Part shown: one piece after another, positions 5,586 through 11,268 of the stretch | Layout of the letters: every line of letters starts with the position of its first letter | Position numbering within the stretch: the stretch's first letter is position 1 | Assembly: GCA_019417865.1 (NCBI GenBank) | Contig: DYCW01000395.1 | Coordinates: 1 to 11,268, forward strand | Direction of reading: 5' to 3' | From: Ruminococcus sp. | GTDB taxonomy: Bacteria; Bacillota; Clostridia; Oscillospirales; Ruminococcaceae | Length of the DNA: 11,268 nt | Notes under the pieces: model-generated | What the model was told of the DNA's origin: nothing | The model's database searches: none | The model's input: the letters and a program-made list of their open reading frames with translations, nothing else | Translations under genes and position numbers: made by a program

Positions 5586-6554
5586 ATGCAAACTTTTACA
5601 AACAATCTTATTTTTAGTCTGAATGCCACCATTCCGGTTTTTCTGATGATGGTGTTGGGATTTGTCTTACGGCGAATGCATTTGCTGGATGACCACACGA
5701 CACAGAAACTCAATCAATTTTCCTTCAAAGTGCTGCTGCCTGCCTTGCTGTTTATGGATTTGTCCACTGCGGATTTTCAGTCGGTTTGGGATACCAAATT
5801 TGTGTTGTTCTGTTTTTGTGTTACTGTGGTGAGTATTTTAATTGCATTGCTTTTCTCGTTGCTGCATCGGGAGAAAGCCGAACGGGGAGAATTCATTCAG
5901 GCGGCTTACCGAAGCAGTGCTGCGATTCTCGGCATTGCCTTTGTCAAAAATATTTATGGTGAAGCAACGATGGCAGCCCTGATGATTGTCGGAACGGTGC
6001 CGCTTTATAACATCATTGCGGTAATCGTACTTTCTTTGACAGCATCCACCACGGATGGCATATCTAAAACGAATCGAAAATCTTTACTGATAAAAACACT
6101 GAAAAACGTAGCAACGAATCCGATTATTCTCGGTATTGTGGTTGGTATGCTTTGGTCAGTTTTGAAGATCCCACAGCCAGTCATTCTTTCAAAATCTGTA
6201 TCCTATCTCGGCAATATGGCAACGCCGCTTTCATTGATTGCACTGGGGGCGTCGTTTCAATGGCAGGATGCCAAGGGAAAACTGCCAGCAACGATGGGGA
6301 TTACTTGTATCAAACTGGTACTGTTCTGCGGATTGTTTTTGCCACTTGCAGTTGCCTTTGGTTTCCGAACGGAAAAGTTGATTGCAATTCTGGTCATGCT
6401 TGGCAGTGCTACTACGGGCAGCTGTTTTGTAATGGCACGCAACATGGGGCATAAGGGAACGCTAACTGCTTGTAGTGTGATGCTGACGACATTGTGCAGT
6501 GCATTTACCTTAACATTTTGGCTTTTTCTGCTGCGGACACTGCAATACATTTGA
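5586..6554 (+). CDS. AEC-family transporter (auxin efflux carrier / malate permease type)
   Basis: This 322-residue integral membrane protein has about ten hydrophobic segments in two halves. They are separated by a polar, lysine-containing loop at residues about 152-177. KLNQFSFKVLLPALLF (residues 41-56) and NPIILGIVVGMLW (178-190) are typical of the Mem_trans/AEC family, as are the small-residue-rich C-terminal helices (SYLGNMATPLSLIALGASF and AILVMLGSATTGSCFVMARNMG). Bacterial members export or take up organic acids such as malate or malonate, or other anions; the substrate cannot be told from sequence. ATG 5586 follows AAAGAAGG (5571-5578). The gene has its own promoter and ends at a bidirectional terminator, so it is a single-gene unit. 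Its neighbours do not point to a specific pathway. Confidence 0.88.
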   Translation: MQTFTNNLIFSLNATIPVFLMMVLGFVLRRMHLLDDHTTQKLNQFSFKVLLPALLFMDLSTADFQSVWDTKFVLFCFCVTVVSILIALLFSLLHREKAERGEFIQAAYRSSAAILGIAFVKNIYGEATMAALMIVGTVPLYNIIAVIVLSLTASTTDGISKTNRKSLLIKTLKNVATNPIILGIVVGMLWSVLKIPQPVILSKSVSYLGNMATPLSLIALGASFQWQDAKGKLPATMGITCIKLVLFCGLFLPLAVAFGFRTEKLIAILVMLGSATTGSCFVMARNMGHKGTLTACSVMLTTLCSAFTLTFWLFLLRTLQYI

Positions 6555-6563
6555 TAACATACG

Positions 6564-6605
6564 AAAAAATCCGCCCTGCCGCATTGGACAGGACGGATTT
6601 TTTGT
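6564..6605. terminator. Bidirectional terminator between convergent permease and pectate lyase genes
   Basis: ATCCG (6569-6573) pairs with CGGAT (6594-6598) and CCTG (6575-6578) with CAGG (6589-6592), with one mismatched pair between them. The stem is flanked by an A-tract (6564-6569) and a T-tract (6598-6603). It can therefore end transcripts from the permease on the plus strand and from the pectate lyase on the minus strand. Confidence 0.85.
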
Positions 6606-6631
6606 TTCGTGTTTATGCTTTAAAAATTGAA

Positions 6632-9600
6632 TTAACCTGTATATGGGAGAGTGTCAATCAGTTGGATAACATAATCAATCAAGATGCTGCTATCCTGATC
6701 ATCTACATTTCCATCCGCATTGACATCAGCGTTCTTAAATGGCTGACTATCCTTCTCAAGGATAATCTGCTGTGCCAGGTGCTTGTTTAATATAATTGCG
6801 TCACGCAGGTCTACAACACTATCCACATTGGAGTCACCATATGCTATGGTATCATCGCCCTTTTTAGTGGTTGTGGTAGCAGCTGTAGCAGAGGTTGTCG
6901 TAACAGTACCGCTCTCGTCTGCATAAACCATGTAGAACAGGTTTGCCGCATTTGCCTTGGTGATGCTGTGTGTACCGGATGTAACGGGAACTGTGATAAT
7001 GCCGTCACCGTTTGCGGTGTATTTTGTACCGTCTACCTTAATGGTTGCACTTGGTTCTACAAATACCAATGTTAGAGTGCCATCTGCTGTGTTAGTGAAA
7101 CCAATAGAAGTTGCAGTTTCCAGTTTCAGACACTGGGTCAGCGTCAGATCGTTAAAGGAAACCGTGCCCTTATTGGTTGCCAGATTACCTGTAATGGTGT
7201 AGAAAGTACTGTTTAATCCGTTTTCTGTAAAGTTGTGAATCTGTGCACCAGATGGTATTGCAGAAGAACTTGTAGTGGTGGTTTTTGTTGTTGTAGTTGT
7301 GTTACTGCCGCTCGTCACAGTAGTGGTTACAATCGGATCTGGTGTTGTGCCGTTGTACATATGATAACCCATTGTACCATATGTGCCATCTGTCTTTGTT
7401 TCATACAGACCGCCCGGATTCAGAGAACCGTCTGCATTTCTCCATGCAGTGTGGAAGTCTGTCCCCTGTGTTGGTGCCTTTGTCATAGAAATGAAATCGG
7501 AAGCAGCAGGTCCTTCATATTTGGTACCAATCTTCGCACCATTGGTAATAGCCGTATCAGCATCTACCTTGTAATAGCCGCTATTGTAATAAACGCCGTT
7601 TGCATATGTGCCAACATACTTATCGTTGGAGGCACCGCCCTTGAGTTTTGCATCTGAAAGGAAGACAGAAGCATCATAGTAAGACATCAGGTTGTCAAAA
7701 TCACAGCCTGGATCTGTGCAGCGATAGCAAGAAAAGTTTGGTTTGCCTGCCCCTTCACCATTATTGTTCACAGCGGTACAATCAATGATAGTACCCAGCT
7801 TCGGGTTGTTATTGTCAGTAAAGCCGCAGTGTAGGTTTTCAAATGCCAGACAGTTCTTTACAATATGTGGAGAACCGATTCCGCTGCCGCCCAGCTTAAA
7901 GCCATTGCCGTCACAGTCACCATATCCTTCGCCAAATTCGGTAAAGCCGTTCCGGAACGCAATGCTGTTCTGAATGGTCACGACGCCAATCGGACCAGTC
8001 TCAGACTTTGCAAACAAATCCCAGCCATCATCGCTGTTGTTATAGGCCATACAACCGTCAAAGACGTTGCCTTCGCCACAAGTCAGTTTAGCAGCGAAAC
8101 CATCTGCATTTTCCATGCTTGCATTATCACAGTTATTCTTGGAAGTGCAATTTAGAATCAGGTTGTAGCTTGGCCAATCTGCGATGGTAGCAGCACTGGT
8201 ATTATAACGGGAAATCTGCAAACCGGTATCCTGATTGTCATTGAATACCATCATTTCAATACGGTTATGATTACCAGACAACAGCATACCGTTGTCACCT
8301 GCCTTGGTGATTTCAAAGCCATAGAACTTCCAGTAATCACCATCCAGCACGATGCCACGCAGAGATTTCAGCTGATCAACATAATCGGAAGCAGAGGAAT
8401 CCACTTTTGCAACTTGTGCACTGAAATCCAGTGTTACCTTTGCACCCGGATATGCCATTATGGTCTTATAAGCATTTTCTGTACCACAATTTGTGCTGTC
8501 AATCAGAATCATTTCATCCATCTCATAAGTACCTTCGAGCAGATAAATGGTCTGACCAGCTGCCACCTTTTTGACTGCTTCATAAATATCCATCGGATCT
8601 GCCATCGTACCGCTGCCAGTTGCACCCGGTGCACAGTACAGAGCCCCTTCTACCGGTGTCAGCTTTGTGGTTGTGCCAGCCGGAACGGTGGTAGTAGTGC
8701 CGCCCTTTGTGGTCGTAATAGTCGTAATGGTGGTGTTAGAAGTCGTTGTGGTAGTTGTTGTAATAGAACCGCCATTCTGGAAACCGCTGCCGATGGCTGA
8801 AATAGAGGAGGTATAGCCCATCAATGCAGACTTCAGTTCGGGAATAACCGCATAGCTTGCATCATCTACAGAATTATCAAATTCCCATTGGAAATCACCG
8901 CCGTCCACACGACCTGCCTTTGCTGTTACAACAGAAGGAACATCCTCGGCTGCATCCGGTGTATAATCATACATGATACTGCTATCTGTATCGAAATTAT
9001 TATAGGTATTTGCACCTTGCTTAGAGGTAACAGAAGACGGAATTTTCTCATCTCTGGAAGAAGCGACATAAGCATCAAATTCTACATTGTCTTCACTGTA
9101 CGAGACGAATGCTTTCTGTCCTTCCATGACGTTTCCATAAGCCTTAATCGTACCGCCATCTTCTCCGTTGAATGTTCCCTTAGCAGGATTATCCGCATAT
9201 TTAAAATCTGATCCCTGCATCGCTGTCAACATCGGATATTTACAATTTCTGAAGTAATTCGATTCAGCGAATACAGAAGAACCTGTTGTAGAACCGATAC
9301 CATATTTTGCATTGCCGTCATAGTAATTGTTATACACATGAACTGTAGCCACTCTTACTCTTGGGTGACGGGAATCGGAATGGTCATACCAGTTGTGGTG
9401 ATAGGTGATATAATTGGAAGTATCACTGGCATTTGCCCCCTGAAGATTGCATTTTCCGTTGTCCCAGAAGTGATTGTAGGAATGCGTAACGTACTCTGAT
9501 TTTTTGGTATCCAGAGCACCATCCCCCTTTACCTGGTCAGCGTCAGAACCAGCCTGACCGTAGAAGAAATCACAGTTATGTACCCAAATATGGTCATTTC

Positions 9601-10462
9601 CCTGCTGCAATCCCACATCATCGCCTTCATCGCTATTGCAGTTCATGAAACCAAGGTTTCTAACTTCCACATTCGAACAGTTTTTCATTACCAGACCAAA
9701 GCCGTTGAAAACCGCATCATTGCCGATGCCTTCGAGGGTCATACCAGCGGTTACGGTATCTACCATTAGATCTCCTTTCGGCATGTTTGCCGGATCGGTG
9801 ATGTTGCCGATAAACCGAATCGCAATGGGTCTAGTTTCTTTGCCTTTCTTATAACCAGTAATAATATTCTGTACACCCGTCAGCGTAGCCGCACCTTTAC
9901 CGGTTGCATCAATTTCTGCTGTTACAGTATCCTTATTTGCATCTGTTACATAAACGACAATCGCATTGCTTTTCAGTGTACCGTCTTCGTTATATGCACC
10001 GGAAGAAGTACCGTTTACAAATCCGAAACCGCTTCTGTCATGTGCGGTAACAGTAACCGTTGCCTCTGCTGCACCGGACAGTTCCGTAGAACCGCTGACC
10101 GGAACGACTTTCAGTGTATACCTGCCAGCCTTCAGACCGACTGCATCTGCCCGAAGGTGTCCATCCTTGTATTGACGGATCAGCATACTATCCAATTGTA
10201 CCCCATTGCAGTATACATTATAACCATCCGCACCGCTGACTGGCTGCCATTCTACAGCAGCAGATTCTGCATAACCTATCGATTTGGTAATGGAAACGCT
10301 GCTTGCTGCCAGCAAGGATAGATTTTCCTCCCAGCTTGCCTCTGTTACTGGTATCGCATCTTCCGCAAAGCCAAGCAGCTGTGTGGGCAGTGCTGCTACA
10401 GCAGTGACCGCAGCAACCAAGGTAGCAACCATTCCCTTTTTTAAATTGAACATCCGTTTCAA
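6632..10462 (-). CDS. Cellulosomal bifunctional pectate lyase, PL1-PL9-CBM77-dockerin
   Basis: From TTG 10462-10460 the product has 1276 residues. Order: signal peptide (1-33, cut likely after LLGFA), fibronectin III-like domain (about 55-140), PL1 lyase (about 144-557), Thr-rich linker (567-602), PL9 lyase (about 604-1037), Thr linker (1045-1067), CBM77-like pectin-binding module (about 1074-1182), Thr linker (1186-1202) and type I dockerin (about 1204-1272). PL1 has the RxPxxR active-site motif (Arg365-Arg370) and GDGALDTKK. PL9 keeps the calcium/catalytic set expected from Dickeya Pel9A: Asp787, Asp811, Asp812, Asp815 and Lys856 (GFKLGG). The dockerin has two calcium loops (Asp1210/Asn1212/Asp1214/Asp1221 and Asp1246/Asn1248/Asp1250/Asp1257). 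The enzyme should be secreted, bind a cohesin scaffold and cleave homogalacturonan. GAGGAGG (10476-10470) is 7 nt from the TTG; the ATG at 10453 is 16 nt away. Confidence 0.93.
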   Translation of the reverse strand: MKRMFNLKKGMVATLVAAVTAVAALPTQLLGFAEDAIPVTEASWEENLSLLAASSVSITKSIGYAESAAVEWQPVSGADGYNVYCNGVQLDSMLIRQYKDGHLRADAVGLKAGRYTLKVVPVSGSTELSGAAEATVTVTAHDRSGFGFVNGTSSGAYNEDGTLKSNAIVVYVTDANKDTVTAEIDATGKGAATLTGVQNIITGYKKGKETRPIAIRFIGNITDPANMPKGDLMVDTVTAGMTLEGIGNDAVFNGFGLVMKNCSNVEVRNLGFMNCNSDEGDDVGLQQGNDHIWVHNCDFFYGQAGSDADQVKGDGALDTKKSEYVTHSYNHFWDNGKCNLQGANASDTSNYITYHHNWYDHSDSRHPRVRVATVHVYNNYYDGNAKYGIGSTTGSSVFAESNYFRNCKYPMLTAMQGSDFKYADNPAKGTFNGEDGGTIKAYGNVMEGQKAFVSYSEDNVEFDAYVASSRDEKIPSSVTSKQGANTYNNFDTDSSIMYDYTPDAAEDVPSVVTAKAGRVDGGDFQWEFDNSVDDASYAVIPELKSALMGYTSSISAIGSGFQNGGSITTTTTTTSNTTITTITTTKGGTTTTVPAGTTTKLTPVEGALYCAPGATGSGTMADPMDIYEAVKKVAAGQTIYLLEGTYEMDEMILIDSTNCGTENAYKTIMAYPGAKVTLDFSAQVAKVDSSASDYVDQLKSLRGIVLDGDYWKFYGFEITKAGDNGMLLSGNHNRIEMMVFNDNQDTGLQISRYNTSAATIADWPSYNLILNCTSKNNCDNASMENADGFAAKLTCGEGNVFDGCMAYNNSDDGWDLFAKSETGPIGVVTIQNSIAFRNGFTEFGEGYGDCDGNGFKLGGSGIGSPHIVKNCLAFENLHCGFTDNNNPKLGTIIDCTAVNNNGEGAGKPNFSCYRCTDPGCDFDNLMSYYDASVFLSDAKLKGGASNDKYVGTYANGVYYNSGYYKVDADTAITNGAKIGTKYEGPAASDFISMTKAPTQGTDFHTAWRNADGSLNPGGLYETKTDGTYGTMGYHMYNGTTPDPIVTTTVTSGSNTTTTTKTTTTSSSAIPSGAQIHNFTENGLNSTFYTITGNLATNKGTVSFNDLTLTQCLKLETATSIGFTNTADGTLTLVFVEPSATIKVDGTKYTANGDGIITVPVTSGTHSITKANAANLFYMVYADESGTVTTTSATAATTTTKKGDDTIAYGDSNVDSVVDLRDAIILNKHLAQQIILEKDSQPFKNADVNADGNVDDQDSSILIDYVIQLIDTLPYTG
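6677..6880 (-). other. Dockerin domain (part of the pectate lyase gene)
   Basis: Two EF-hand-like repeats, beginning GDSNVDSVVDLRDAIILNKHL and ADVNADGNVDDQDSSILIDY, each show Asp-x-Asn-x-Asp and a twelfth-position Asp, followed by an F-type helix. Both calcium loops look intact, so binding to a cohesin should be functional. The Thr-rich linker before it is also typical of ruminococcal cellulosomal enzymes. Confidence 0.9.
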
Positions 10463-10479
10463 AATAAATCCTCCTCTTG

Positions 10480-10510
10480 TGCAGTCCCCAGTAATCTGAG
10501 TGTGACTGCA
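10480..10510 (-). promoter_or_regulatory. Hairpin in the 5' leader of the pectate lyase mRNA
   Basis: TGCAGTC (10480-10486) and GACTGCA (10504-10510) form a 7-bp perfect stem with a 17-nt loop. It ends 4 nt before the GAGGAGG ribosome binding site. It could protect the 5' end or modulate initiation; no known riboswitch is recognised. Confidence 0.4.
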
Positions 10511-10524
10511 AACCATTTGTCTTA

Positions 10525-10553
10525 AGGATACACCTTTTTAATAAAATTGTCAA
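10525..10553 (-). promoter_or_regulatory. Promoter of the pectate lyase gene
   Basis: On the minus strand, a perfect TTGACA (10553-10548), a 17-nt spacer and TATCCT (10530-10525) predict a start near 10518. This gives a leader of about 56 nt. An upstream in-frame ATG (10516-10514) would leave the mRNA without a leader, which supports the internal TTG or ATG start instead. Confidence 0.75.
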
Positions 10554-10661
10554 TCTGTAAAAATGCTGAAAATTTCTTTTCCGTTTTGTGCATTGTAACT
10601 AAAAATAATTGGGAAATTTGTTGATTATTTTAGTGCTGATTGATTATATTAAACAACATAT

Positions 10662-10695
10662 AAATTTTTATCTTATATATTGTAAATAAAAATTT
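10662..10695. repeat. AT-only inverted repeat
   Basis: AAATTTTTAT (10662-10671) is repeated in inverse as ATAAAAATTT (10686-10695) around 14 nt. It contains phased A and T tracts that could bend DNA. In so AT-rich a stretch it may be chance. Confidence 0.4.
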
Positions 10696-10787
10696 TGTAG
10701 TGAATATTATTTTAAAATAGAAATCAAAAGCGGAAAATGAAACTGTACAATTTTGTCCTGCATTTTCAACATTTTTTATTTAAGTTT

Positions 10788-10886
10788 TACAAATTCTGAT
10801 TTCGATTCAAGATTAAAAAGAAAACAGTTGACAAACAATTTAGAAGCGGATATAATAAAAATAATGATTTCCTGTCAGAATTTGTA
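10788..10886. repeat. 12-bp perfect inverted repeats flanking a promoter
   Basis: TACAAATTCTGA (10788-10799) and TCAGAATTTGTA (10875-10886) are exact reverse complements separated by 75 bp. The perfect promoter at 10828-10856 lies near the centre. The match does not extend beyond 12 bp on either side. Confidence 0.7.
10828..10856 (+). promoter_or_regulatory. Perfect consensus sigma-A promoter of the right-hand gene
   Basis: TTGACA (10828-10833), exactly 17 nt, then TATAAT (10851-10856): every consensus position is matched. Transcription should start near 10863, leaving a leader of about 87 nt. The leader includes a 6-bp hairpin, TCTGAT (10905-10910) with ATCAGA (10920-10925). Confidence 0.85.
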
Positions 10887-10949
10887 CGAAAGACATGAGA
10901 AAACTCTGATTTCTGAAAGATCAGATGAATAAAGAAAGGATCGATTGCA

Positions 10950-11268
10950 TTGAACGAAACGCAGAGAGAATCCCGTTCCACTCGCAGCGGAAATTCACCC
11001 GCTCCCATTTCCAGAGACCAGCTGCAGCAGCAGATGCAGGCAGCTTTAAACGGCGGACAAATGCGGCCAAGAAAGAAAAAGCAGCAGGGGTCTGACCACA
11101 AACGGATTTCTGATATGTCAAATAATCGCAGTACTGCTAGCAAAAATCGAAACAGCAGTGCCGGAGAACCAATGCCACGTTCCGCCAGCGAGGCAAAGGC
11201 GGAAAAACTTCGGCAGATTAAAGCTTCGGTTGCATCTGCTTCGCAGGGTATTTATACCGATGAGACAC
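10950..11268 (+). CDS. Unrecognised basic, polar protein, N-terminal part (runs off the window)
   Basis: An open frame from TTG 10950 to the window edge gives 106 residues beginning LNETQRESRSTRSGNSPAP (the first residue would be read as Met). The frame closes upstream at TGA 10926-10928 and contains no earlier ATG, so TTG is the best start. AAAGGA (10935-10940) lies 9 nt before it. The segment is rich in Ser, Gln, Arg, Lys and Asn, with a basic patch RPRKKKQQ (residues 39-46) and a charged possibly helical part EAKAEKLRQIKASVASA. It has no hydrophobic segment and looks disordered. I do not recognise the family; it could be the cytoplasmic leader of a larger protein. A perfect consensus promoter precedes it, so it is probably well expressed. 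Minus-strand open frames over the same bases lack start signals. Confidence 0.65.
   Translation, partial: MNETQRESRSTRSGNSPAPISRDQLQQQMQAALNGGQMRPRKKKQQGSDHKRISDMSNNRSTASKNRNSSAGEPMPRSASEAKAEKLRQIKASVASASQGIYTDET

Larger units (their letters stand above)
10463..10949. other. Long AT-rich divergent intergenic region
   Basis: About 490 bases separate the pectate lyase and the right-hand gene. They hold the leader and promoter of the lyase (10470-10553), a very AT-rich middle (about 10556-10790) with no gene and one 10-bp inverted repeat, and the promoter and leader of the plus-strand gene. No coding potential, tRNA or other recognised RNA is seen. Confidence 0.75.

Noticed and set aside
6957..10321. 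Several plus-strand open frames of 60-180 codons inside the pectate lyase
   Set aside because: They lie antisense to a continuous multi-domain gene, have Cys/Ile-rich unnatural composition and no ribosome binding sites.
10463..10516. N-terminal extension of the pectate lyase to ATG 10516
   Set aside because: It would begin at or within 2 nt of the predicted transcription start, has no ribosome binding site, and would put a non-hydrophobic 18-21-residue stretch before an otherwise normal signal peptide.
10787..11143. Minus-strand open frames overlapping the right-hand gene
   Set aside because: The plus-strand frame has codon use typical of the neighbouring genes, plus a promoter and a ribosome binding site; the minus frames have neither.
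1..11268. CRISPR arrays, insertion sequences, tRNA or rRNA genes
   Set aside because: No regularly spaced repeats, transposase-like proteins, terminal inverted repeats of IS type or tRNA/rRNA sequences were recognised on either strand.

Overview
The window looks like chromosomal DNA from a Gram-positive anaerobe of the Oscillospiraceae, most likely a Ruminococcus close to R. flavefaciens. The main reason is a secreted PL1-PL9-CBM77-dockerin pectate lyase of the cellulosome type. A Clostridia-type ANTAR regulator beside a glutamine synthetase-like gene, an intact spoIIA operon with Spo0A boxes, and Firmicutes-style promoters and ribosome binding sites agree with this. The species call is inference.

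Left end (1-1490): the start of a YeiH/UPF0324 membrane protein on the minus strand is divergent from a LysR-type regulator. Their 105-bp gap holds a mirror-symmetric pair of promoters that share one palindromic -35 hexamer.

Nitrogen-type unit (1555-3727): a strong promoter and a roughly 130-nt leader with a stable hairpin precede a full-length glutamine synthetase homologue. That protein has lost most of the catalytic residues I can align. It is followed after 33 nt by an ANTAR RNA-binding regulator whose receiver lacks the phosphorylatable Asp. A good intrinsic terminator closes the unit. Both partners keep their fold signatures but look biochemically degenerate, so this is the most unusual system in the window.

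Sporulation unit (3731-5415): a control region with three Spo0A-box matches precedes spoIIAA-spoIIAB-sigF, the anti-anti-sigma, anti-sigma and sigma-F partner-switching module. The sigma factor is short at its N terminus.

Transport and plant cell wall (5416-10553): an AEC-family permease gene runs into a hairpin with A- and T-tracts that can terminate both strands. From the other side it meets a convergent gene of about 3.8 kb. This gene encodes a cellulosomal enzyme with two pectate lyase domains, a pectin-binding module and a dockerin, apparently starting at TTG.

Right end (10554-11268): an AT-rich divergent intergenic region contains a perfect consensus promoter flanked by 12-bp perfect inverted repeats. 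It leads into the truncated start of an unrecognised basic, polar protein that also seems to use a TTG start. The repeat-promoter-repeat layout is a candidate invertible switch or paired operator.
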